From NCBI GenBank assembly GCA_003221595.1, contig QHSM01000439.1:1-6623 (forward strand): a stretch of 6,623 nt of DNA, given 5' to 3'. Shown here piece by piece: positions 1 to 5,753 of this stretch (its first letter is position 1; every line of letters starts with the position of its first letter). The notes beneath the pieces are model-generated. The model made no database searches. It was not told the DNA's origin and saw only the letters and a list, made by a program, of their open reading frames with translations. A program made the translations under genes and the position numbers. Source of the stretch: Candidatus Rokuibacteriota bacterium. Its GTDB lineage: Bacteria > Methylomirabilota > Methylomirabilia > Rokubacteriales > CSP1-6.

Positions 1-251
1 AGGGCCACATCAAGGGCGCCACGCATCTGCCGATGCTGGAGGCGGCGTCGCGCCACGCCGAGGTGCCGACCGAGGGGCCGAAAGCGGTGCTCTGCGCGGG
101 CGGCCTTCGCTCGAGCACGGCGATCAGCGCGCTCACGCGGCACGGCCTCAAGGGCTTCTACAACGTCACCGGCGGCATGACGGCCTGGAAGCGCTCCGGC
201 TATCCCGTCGTCCGGTCGTCATCGGATCCCGGCTCAGCATCTCGCCCGTGA
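1..251 (+). CDS. Rhodanese-domain sulfurtransferase, C-terminal part (5' end outside window)
   Basis: This is the end of a rhodanese-like domain, which moves sulfane sulfur from donors such as thiosulfate or persulfides onto a cysteine and then to an acceptor. Reading from base 3, the frame opens with GHIKGATHLP, the typical rhodanese stretch ahead of the active site. The active-site loop is CAGGLRS, matching C-x-x-G-x-R, with the catalytic cysteine codon at 93-95. It is followed by the usual closing segment NVTGGMTAWKRSGYPV and a short tail before TGA at 249-251. The ATG at 33 lies inside the domain and is not a true start. The missing part may be a single rhodanese domain or a longer protein; metallo-beta-lactamase/rhodanese fusions end in the same way. 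It sits 7 bases before the YeeE-type transporter, which suggests that it receives the imported sulfur. Family assignment is firm; full architecture is unknown. Confidence 0.88.
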   Translation, partial: GHIKGATHLPMLEAASRHAEVPTEGPKAVLCAGGLRSSTAISALTRHGLKGFYNVTGGMTAWKRSGYPVVRSSSDPGSASRP

Positions 252-258
252 CCGCCTG

Positions 259-1428
259 ATGGCGAGCTCGTTCGCCCCGCAGTACGCGGCGCTGTTCGCG
301 CGTCCGTGGGTGGTATGGGGCGCGGCCGTCCTGATGGCCACCCTGAACGTCTTTCTCTTCGCCTTCGATCGTCCGTGGACGGCGTCGGACGGGCTGCGCA
401 ACTGGGGCGACTGGGTTCTCACCGGCCTTGGACTCGTGCGCCGTCCCGACCTCCTGCCGCCCTGGCTCTACTCGGGATCGATCCTGAACATCGGCGTGAT
501 CGTCGGCGGCACGATGGCCGCGCTGCTCTCGCGGGAATTCGCGATTCGTGTGCCTCCCGCTCCCGAGCTCGCCAAGGGCGCCGCCGGCGGACTCCTGATG
601 GGCGTCGGCGCGGTGCTCGCCTTCGGCTGCAACATCGGCGGCTTCTTCTCGGCGACCAGCGCGCTCTCGCTCTCCGGCCTCGGGATGATGCTGGGGCTCG
701 GCGGGGGCGCGTACCTCGGGCTGCGCTACCTGCTCTGGGAGGTCGCCCACCGCCCCGGCTGGTCGCGCGGCGGCGGGCGCACCTTCTTGCGGTCGCGCGC
801 GCCGGCGGCCGGACGCCAGCCCGCGGCGGGCGCCGTGATCCTCGCGCTGATCGTCGCGACGCTGTTCGTCTACACTCGCGCGGGCTACGGGACCCAGGGC
901 ATCTTCCTGCTCTTCGGCGCCGGATTCGGCGTGATCTTCCAGCGCTCGCGCTTCTGCCTGGTCCGCGCTTTTCGCGAGCCGTTCCTGACCGGCGACGGCG
1001 AGCACACGCGGGCGGCGGCGCTGGCGCTCGTCGTGTCGACGCTCGGCTTCGCGATCTTGAAGTTCACCGACCTCAAGGACAAGACCGAGTGGGTGTTTCC
1101 GGCGGCCGGAGTCGGCGCGCTCGCCGGCGGGCTCGCCTTCGGCATCGGCATGACGCTCGCGGGCGGTTGCGGGGCCGGCTCGCTCTGGCGGGCGGGCGAG
1201 GGCCAGGTGAAGCTCTGGGTGGCCGTCGCCTGCTTCGCGCTCGGCGCGTCGCTCGTGCGTCTCGCCATGACGCAGTCGGGACTCCTCAGGAAGCTGGGCG
1301 CGGCCGTGTTCCTGCCGGCCTCCCTCGGCTGGGCGGGCGCCATCGTGCTGATCGTCACCATCGCGCTCGGCTGGGCTATGCTGGCGACCTGGAACGAGGC
1401 CACCGGCCGGCTCAGCGCGGCCTCGTGA
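259..1428 (+). CDS. YeeE/YedE-family thiosulfate/sulfur transporter
   Basis: This is a 389-residue polytopic inner-membrane protein of the YeeE/YedE (TsuA-like, Sulf_transp) family, whose characterised members take up thiosulfate through a relay of conserved cysteines. About ten hydrophobic segments are visible, roughly at residues 18-36, 72-91, 107-129, 132-160, 190-206, 212-228, 252-268, 283-302, 317-335 and 353-377. Three family motifs each carry one cysteine: FGCNIGG (C124), RSRFCLVRAFREPF (C233) and AGGCGAGSLWRAGEGQ (C304). These correspond in order and context to the three essential cysteines known in TsuA; only one other cysteine, C325, is present. The ATG at 259 has no clear Shine-Dalgarno, and the rhodanese stop is 7 bases upstream, so translational coupling is likely. 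Coupling to a rhodanese and sulfide-oxidation genes supports sulfur-compound import. YedE relatives have also been linked to selenium metabolism, but no selenium gene is seen here. Confidence 0.9.
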   Translation: MASSFAPQYAALFARPWVVWGAAVLMATLNVFLFAFDRPWTASDGLRNWGDWVLTGLGLVRRPDLLPPWLYSGSILNIGVIVGGTMAALLSREFAIRVPPAPELAKGAAGGLLMGVGAVLAFGCNIGGFFSATSALSLSGLGMMLGLGGGAYLGLRYLLWEVAHRPGWSRGGGRTFLRSRAPAAGRQPAAGAVILALIVATLFVYTRAGYGTQGIFLLFGAGFGVIFQRSRFCLVRAFREPFLTGDGEHTRAAALALVVSTLGFAILKFTDLKDKTEWVFPAAGVGALAGGLAFGIGMTLAGGCGAGSLWRAGEGQVKLWVAVACFALGASLVRLAMTQSGLLRKLGAAVFLPASLGWAGAIVLIVTIALGWAMLATWNEATGRLSAAS

Positions 1429-1447
1429 CGGCCCGAACGCAGTCAGC

Positions 1448-1452
1448 GGAGG
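1448..1452 (+). promoter_or_regulatory. Shine-Dalgarno site for fccB
   Basis: A perfect GGAGG lies 5 bases before the ATG at 1458. It fixes the start of fccB although the frame stays open far upstream through the transporter gene. Confidence 0.8.
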
Positions 1453-1457
1453 ACGGA

Positions 1458-2705
1458 ATGAAGGATCCCACGCGAAGGGAATTCCTGTGGACGTCCGGGC
1501 TCGGCCTGCTCGCGGCGGGCTGCGCGCCCACGGCGGCGGACTACGCTCAGAAGAGCGGACGCCGCGTCGTCGTGATCGGCGGCGGCTGGGGCGGCACGAC
1601 CGCCGCCAAGTACGTGCGGCTGGCCGATCCCTCCATCGAGGTCGTCCTGCTCGAGCCGAACAAGCAGTTCGTCTCGTGCCCGTTCTCGAACCTGGTGCTC
1701 AGCGGCGTGCGCACGATCGACAGCATCACCTTCGGCTACGACCGGCTGCGCGCCCACGGCGTCCGGGTGCTGCACGACACGGCGACGGCGATCGAGCCCG
1801 ACGCCAAGCGGGTCCGCGTGGGCAACGACTCCCTCCCGTACGACCGGCTCATCGTGTCGCCGGGCGTCGAGTTCCAGTGGGAGCAGGTCGAGGGGCTCGC
1901 GGCGGCCCAGGACCGGGTGCTGCACGCGTGGAAGGCGGGGCCGCAGACCGTCGAGCTGGCCCGCCAGCTCCAGGCGATGCCGGACGGCGGGGTGTTCGTC
2001 CTGACGATTCCGCCGGCCGTCTATCGGTGCCCGCCCGGTCCCTACGAGCGCACGTGTCAGGTCGCCTGGTATCTCAAGAACAACAAGCCGAAGTCGAAGC
2101 TCATCGTGCTCGACGCCAACCCGAACATCATCTCGAAGACCGCGCTCTTCCGCGCGGCCTGGGCGAGCTATCCGAACATCGAGTACCGCGGCTCCAACAA
2201 GGTCGTGAAGGTCGATCCGGGCACGCGCGAGGTGACGACCGAGCTCGGCGACAAGGTGAAGTACGACGTCCTCAACCTCATCCCGCCCCAGCGCGCGGGG
2301 ACGATTGCCGTGTCGGCCGACCTGGTCGGCGCCGACAAGCGCTGGTGCGAGGTCAACCACCTGACGTACGAGTCCGTGAAGCACAAGAACATCCACGTCA
2401 TCGGCGACTCGACGATCGGCTTGCCGGTGCCGAAGTCGGGCAACATCGCCAACGCGATGGGGAAAATCTCCGCGCTCGCGGTGGTCAGCCTCCTCAGCGA
2501 CAAGCCGGTTCCCCCGATGGCGCCCGGCAACACCTGCTACAGCTGGGTGAGCGACCGGGAGGCCATCGCGGTCGTCAACGCGTACAAGATCGAGGGCGGC
2601 AAGGTCGTGCAGATCGAGCAGAAGCTCACGCCCGGCCAGTCGGAGATGTGGGCGCAGAACGCGGTCGGATGGGCCACCAGCATCTGGCAGGACATGCTCG
2701 GCTAG
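1458..2705 (+). CDS. fccB: Sulfide dehydrogenase (flavocytochrome c) flavoprotein subunit, FccB/SoxF family
   Basis: This 415-residue protein is the FAD-binding subunit of flavocytochrome c sulfide dehydrogenase, which oxidises sulfide to sulfane sulfur in the periplasm and passes electrons to a cytochrome c subunit. The N-terminus carries a Tat motif, TRREFL (residues 5-10), then a short hydrophobic stretch, as expected for a cofactor-loaded export substrate. The dinucleotide-binding motif is VVVIGGGWGGTTAAKY (37-52). C74 in FVSCPFSN aligns with the cysteine that binds FAD covalently in the Allochromatium enzyme. C191 in YRCPPGPYER and C360 in NTCYS match the redox-active cysteine pair. NLIPPQRAG (273-281) and HVIGDSTIGLPVPKSG (313-328) are further family signatures, and the C-terminal W-x6-LG ending is typical. 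The CPPGPYER signature, Tat signal and adjacent cytochrome favour FccB over a membrane sulfide:quinone reductase. The start is set by GGAGG at 1448. FccA follows 27 bases downstream. Confidence 0.95.
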   Translation: MKDPTRREFLWTSGLGLLAAGCAPTAADYAQKSGRRVVVIGGGWGGTTAAKYVRLADPSIEVVLLEPNKQFVSCPFSNLVLSGVRTIDSITFGYDRLRAHGVRVLHDTATAIEPDAKRVRVGNDSLPYDRLIVSPGVEFQWEQVEGLAAAQDRVLHAWKAGPQTVELARQLQAMPDGGVFVLTIPPAVYRCPPGPYERTCQVAWYLKNNKPKSKLIVLDANPNIISKTALFRAAWASYPNIEYRGSNKVVKVDPGTREVTTELGDKVKYDVLNLIPPQRAGTIAVSADLVGADKRWCEVNHLTYESVKHKNIHVIGDSTIGLPVPKSGNIANAMGKISALAVVSLLSDKPVPPMAPGNTCYSWVSDREAIAVVNAYKIEGGKVVQIEQKLTPGQSEMWAQNAVGWATSIWQDMLG

Positions 2706-2720
2706 CGTCGACACATGGAA

Positions 2721-2725
2721 AGGGA
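2721..2725 (+). promoter_or_regulatory. Shine-Dalgarno-like site deciding the fccA start
   Basis: AGGGA lies 7 bases before the ATG at 2733. The earlier in-frame ATG at 2715 has no purine-rich site in front of it and would place this site inside the gene. I therefore prefer 2733. A GTG immediately upstream (2730) is also in frame. Confidence 0.5.
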
Positions 2726-2732
2726 CAACGTG

Positions 2733-3317
2733 ATGCCGATCGTTCTCATCAGCCTGCTGCTCCTCGCGCTCACCGGCACGGCCGGGGCGGGACCGCTCGA
2801 CGGCCCGGGCGCCCCCACCGCGGTGATCTGCAGCGCGTGCCACGGATTCGCCGGCCAGAGCCAGTCCAACACCATGCCGATCCTCGCGGGCATGGCGTCC
2901 TGGTATTTCAAGAAGGCGATCCAGGACTTCGCGGCCGGCAAGCGGACGTCGCCGGAGATGGAGCCCTACGCCAAGCAGGTCGTCCAGTTCGGCCTCGACG
3001 ACGTCGCCGCCTACTTTGCCGCCCAGAAGCGGACGGTGACGCCGGTGACGTCCGATCCCGCGGCGATCGAGCGCGGGCGCGCGGCGGCGGCGCAGTGCAC
3101 GCTCTGCCACGGCGCCTCGGGCAAGGGGGATCCGGCGAAGGGCGTGCCCGATCTGACGGGTCAGCCGCCCGGCTATCTCAAGAGCCAGATGCTATTGTTC
3201 AAGGCGGACAAGCGGAGCCCGGGCGACGCTCAGCTGAAGGTGGTGAAGGCGCTGATGGCGACGATTCCCGACGAGCAGCTCGCCGACCTGGCCGCGTACT
3301 GGTCGAGCGTCAGGTAG
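2733..3317 (+). CDS. fccA: Dihaem cytochrome c subunit of flavocytochrome c sulfide dehydrogenase (FccA-like)
   Basis: This is a periplasmic dihaem cytochrome c, 194 residues from the ATG at 2733 or 200 from the in-frame ATG at 2715. A hydrophobic signal segment (PIVLISLLLLALTGTAGAG) is followed by two cytochrome c domains. With 2733 numbering, the haem-binding motifs are CSACH (33-37) and CTLCH (122-126). In the first domain M76, in SPEMEPYAKQ, sits where the axial methionine of FccA is expected, and the domain closes with LDDVAAYFAAQ. The second closes with EQLADLAAYWSSV, but its axial methionine is less obvious; M153 and M175 are the only candidates. The size and tandem-domain plan fit FccA, and the gene lies directly behind fccB, so the product is most likely the electron acceptor of FccB. 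A generic cytochrome c4-like carrier is the main alternative. The signal peptide lacks a positively charged n-region with either start. Confidence 0.88.
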   Translation: MPIVLISLLLLALTGTAGAGPLDGPGAPTAVICSACHGFAGQSQSNTMPILAGMASWYFKKAIQDFAAGKRTSPEMEPYAKQVVQFGLDDVAAYFAAQKRTVTPVTSDPAAIERGRAAAAQCTLCHGASGKGDPAKGVPDLTGQPPGYLKSQMLLFKADKRSPGDAQLKVVKALMATIPDEQLADLAAYWSSVR

Positions 3318-3372
3318 CCGCCATCGAGCTCCCCGCGGCCGAAGCGCTGCCGTCGCCGGCCCGGCGGGCGGC

Positions 3373-4155
3373 GTGACGCTCGCCTTCTGCCTCACCCTCC
3401 TGGCGCTCGGGTTCGCCGGCGCGTTCGTGGCGGGGCTGCTCGGCGCCGGCGGCGCCTTCGTCATGATTCCGCTGTTGCTCTACGTTCCGCCCCTGCTCGG
3501 CGTCGGCCAGCTCGACATCAAGGAGGTCGCCGGCGTGACGATGGCTCAGGTGCTCGTCGCGGCCTCGGCCGGCATGCTCGCCCACCGCCGACACGGCGCC
3601 GTGAACACCGGGATCGTGTGGGCGGGAGGCGTCGCCATGGCCATCGCGTCCTTCGTCGGCGCGCTCGCGTCCAAGTACGTGAGCGGGCGCGCTCTCCTTT
3701 TCGTCTTCGCGGTCATGGTCACGACGGCGGCCGCCCTCGCCTTCGTGGGCGCCGGGCGCGACGCGGCGCGGAACGACGGGCCCTTCGCGTTCAGCCGGCT
3801 TCGCGTCGGCGCGGTCGCCGGCACGGTCGGCCTCGCCGCCGGCCTGGTGGGCGCGGGCGGGGGATTTCTCCTGGTGCCGCTGCTGCTCGTCGTCGCCGAC
3901 ATTCCGATTCGCGTCACGATCGGCAGCTCGCTGGCGATCACGGCGCTGGCGGCGATCTCGGGCTTCACCGGCAAGCTCGTCACCGGTCAGATTCCACTGG
4001 CGCCGACGCTCGCCGTGGTGGCGGGCGCGATTCCCGGTGCCCGCTTCGGCGCCGCGATGAGCCGCCGCCTGCCGCCCTTCGGTCTCCGGGTCGCGCTGTT
4101 CGCGTTCGTCACGGTGACGGCGATCACGGTGTGGGCGGATCTCCTGGGTCACTGA
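3373..4155 (+). CDS. TauE/SafE-family sulfite exporter-like permease
   Basis: This 260-residue integral membrane protein belongs to the TauE/SafE family, whose members export sulfite, sulfoacetate or related anions. It shows the family's internal duplication: GLLGAGGAFVMIPLLL (21-36) in the first half is echoed by GLVGAGGGFLLVPLLL (157-172) in the second. About eight hydrophobic segments fill most of the chain, with a polar loop around residues 128-146. The length is usual for the family. The start is GTG at 3373, the only start codon in this frame after the fccA stop; no good Shine-Dalgarno precedes it, so translation may be weak or coupled. The gap from fccA is 55 bases, the largest in the cluster. 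Between a sulfide dehydrogenase and a putative sulfite-oxidising complex, a role in moving sulfite across the membrane is a reasonable inference, but family membership alone does not fix substrate or direction. Confidence 0.88.
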   Translation: MTLAFCLTLLALGFAGAFVAGLLGAGGAFVMIPLLLYVPPLLGVGQLDIKEVAGVTMAQVLVAASAGMLAHRRHGAVNTGIVWAGGVAMAIASFVGALASKYVSGRALLFVFAVMVTTAAALAFVGAGRDAARNDGPFAFSRLRVGAVAGTVGLAAGLVGAGGGFLLVPLLLVVADIPIRVTIGSSLAITALAAISGFTGKLVTGQIPLAPTLAVVAGAIPGARFGAAMSRRLPPFGLRVALFAFVTVTAITVWADLLGH

Positions 4156-4160
4156 GAGTC

Positions 4161-4168
4161 AGGGAGGG
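4161..4168 (+). promoter_or_regulatory. Shine-Dalgarno site for the ferredoxin-NrfD fusion gene
   Basis: AGGGAGGG contains a full GGAGG (4163-4167) 4 bases before the GTG at 4172. It supports GTG as the start, and the encoded MRYGFVIDQ is a normal N-terminus for this ferredoxin family. Confidence 0.75.
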
Positions 4169-4171
4169 CAC

Positions 4172-5734
4172 GTGCGCTACGGGTTCGTGATCGATCAGCG
4201 CCGCTGCATCGGCTGCCACGCCTGCACGGTGGCGTGCAAGGAAGAGAACCGGGTGCCGCTGGGCGCCTTTCGCACGTGGGTGAAGTACGTCGAGCGCGGC
4301 ACCTTCCCGCAGACGCGCCGCTACTTCTCGGTACTGCGATGCAATCACTGCGACGACGCACCCTGCGTCACGATCTGCCCGACGGTGGCGCTCTACCGGC
4401 GCCCCGATGGCATCATCGACTTCGACGGCGCGCGGTGCATCGGCTGCAAAGGCTGCATGCAGGCGTGTCCGTACGACGCGCTCTACATCGACCCGGACAC
4501 GCACACCGCCGCGAAGTGCAACTATTGCGCGCATCGCATCGAGGTGGGGCTGGAGCCGGCGTGCGTGATCGTGTGCCCGGAGCAGGCGATCATCGCGGGC
4601 GATCTCGACGACCCGAAGTCGACGATCGCCCGCATCGTCGACCGGGAGCCGGTGCAGGTGAGGAAGGCCGAGCAGGGAACCCGGCCGAAGGTGTTCTATC
4701 TCGGCGCCGACGCCTCGACGCTCTCCCCCGAGCTGCAGGCGCCCGCGACCACCTACCTCTGGGCCGAGCGGCCGCGCGCGGAGGTCGACCTGGTGAAGAT
4801 GGTCGCCGCGGCCCAACGGGGCGACGCTTCCGGCGCCGGCGCGCTGAGCCGGCCCGTGTACGACGTGCCCCACCAGGTGAGGCCCTGGGGCTGGAAGGTC
4901 GCCGCGTACCTGTGGACCAAGTCGATCGCCGCGGGCGCCCTCCTCGTCGCCGCGCTCGCCGGGTCTCCGGGTTGGGGAAGTCTGCTCGGCGTCGCCGCGC
5001 CGGTGCTCAGTCTTTTCTTTCTGGTGCTTACGACCGCACTGCTGATCTTCGACCTCAAGCGCGCCGACCGCTTCGCCTACATCCTGCTCAAGCCGAACTG
5101 GCGCTCGTGGCTCGTCCGCGGCGCCTGGATTCTGATGGCCTTCGGCGCGGTCGGCGCCGTCTGGCTGTTCGGCGGATTGACGGACCGTGGCGATGTCGTG
5201 AGCGCGACGTTCGTGCCGGCCATCTTGCTCACGCTCGCGGCCGCCGGCTACAGCGCGTTTCTCTTCGGGCAAGCCGAAGGGCGCGATTTCTGGCAGAGCC
5301 CGCTGGTGCTGCCGCACCTGATCGTCGCCTCGCTGGTCGCGGGTAGCGCCACGCTCTCGCTCGCCACCGTCGTCTGGCCCGCCGGCGTCATGGTCGCGGG
5401 CCGCTACGTCTCCCATCCGGGGGACACTCTCGGCGCGCTGATGGTGCTCTCGCTTCTCGCCAACGCGGGGCTCCTGGCGGTGGAGCTTGGCACTCGCCAC
5501 CCCGTTCGAGACGTAGCGAAGGCGGCCCGGATCATCACGCACGGAGGGTACCGGGCTCGCTTCTGGGGCGGCGTGGTGGTGACCGGGACCGTCCTGCCGA
5601 TCGCGTTCGTGATGGCCGACTTCGCGCTCACGCTGTGGCCGCTGAGCCATTTCGCCGCGATCCTCGCGCTCGCCGGGCTCTGGCTGTGGGAGGACCTGTG
5701 GGTGAGGGCCGGCCAGTCCGTGCCGTTGAGCTGA
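4172..5734 (+). CDS. Fused four-cluster [4Fe-4S] ferredoxin and NrfD/PsrC-type membrane subunit of a molybdoenzyme complex
   Basis: One 520-residue chain joins two subunits that are usually separate. Residues 1 to about 145 are a DmsB/PsrB/SoeB-type ferredoxin with 16 cysteines in four groups: C12-C15-C18-C22, C57-C60-C65-C69, C89-C92-C95-C99 and C116-C119-C131-C135, enough for four [4Fe-4S] clusters. Residues 146-245 form a polar linker. Residues 247-510 hold about eight hydrophobic helices (near 250-264, 271-294, 315-334, 344-366, 380-404, 418-438, 464-485, 490-507), as in NrfD/PsrC quinone-interacting subunits. There is no Tat or Sec signal ahead of the ferredoxin, so the clusters should face the cytoplasm. 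It would carry electrons between the molybdopterin subunit encoded 19 bases downstream and the quinone pool. SoeBC-like function in sulfite oxidation is the favoured inference; polysulfide or thiosulfate reductase membership is the alternative. The frame is unbroken across the junction, so this is not a sequencing-induced merger by frameshift. Confidence 0.88.
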   Translation: MRYGFVIDQRRCIGCHACTVACKEENRVPLGAFRTWVKYVERGTFPQTRRYFSVLRCNHCDDAPCVTICPTVALYRRPDGIIDFDGARCIGCKGCMQACPYDALYIDPDTHTAAKCNYCAHRIEVGLEPACVIVCPEQAIIAGDLDDPKSTIARIVDREPVQVRKAEQGTRPKVFYLGADASTLSPELQAPATTYLWAERPRAEVDLVKMVAAAQRGDASGAGALSRPVYDVPHQVRPWGWKVAAYLWTKSIAAGALLVAALAGSPGWGSLLGVAAPVLSLFFLVLTTALLIFDLKRADRFAYILLKPNWRSWLVRGAWILMAFGAVGAVWLFGGLTDRGDVVSATFVPAILLTLAAAGYSAFLFGQAEGRDFWQSPLVLPHLIVASLVAGSATLSLATVVWPAGVMVAGRYVSHPGDTLGALMVLSLLANAGLLAVELGTRHPVRDVAKAARIITHGGYRARFWGGVVVTGTVLPIAFVMADFALTLWPLSHFAAILALAGLWLWEDLWVRAGQSVPLS

Positions 5735-5743
5735 CGTCCATGC

Positions 5744-5749
5744 GGAGAG
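5744..5749 (+). promoter_or_regulatory. Shine-Dalgarno site for the molybdopterin oxidoreductase gene
   Basis: GGAGAG ends 4 bases before the ATG at 5754 (its GGAG core is 6 bases away). It supports this start over the out-of-frame ATG at 5740. Confidence 0.65.
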
Positions 5750-5753
5750 TGGC

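Noticed and set aside
33..251. The rhodanese fragment as a complete 72-residue gene starting at 33
   Set aside because: The same frame reads GHIKGATHLP immediately upstream, which belongs to the rhodanese fold, so the gene starts outside the window.
306..1457. Upstream extension of the fccB frame through the transporter gene
   Set aside because: The extension is Arg-rich and resembles nothing, while the ATG at 1458 has a GGAGG site and starts exactly at a Tat signal.
1443..3110. Long open frame on the - strand across fccB and most of fccA (555 codons)
   Set aside because: It lies opposite two confidently recognised genes, is extremely rich in Arg, Ala, Gly and Asp, and shows no domain. It is the usual antisense shadow of high-GC coding DNA.
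3318..3372. GC-rich gap between fccA and the TauE-type gene as a possible terminator
   Set aside because: Short GC-only palindromic words such as GCCGGCCCGGC leave no proper loop, and no T-run follows. I cannot support a terminator or a promoter here.
1487..3376. Second + strand open frame overlapping fccB and fccA out of register (629 codons)
   Set aside because: It competes with recognised genes in another frame and has a low-complexity, Arg-rich translation.
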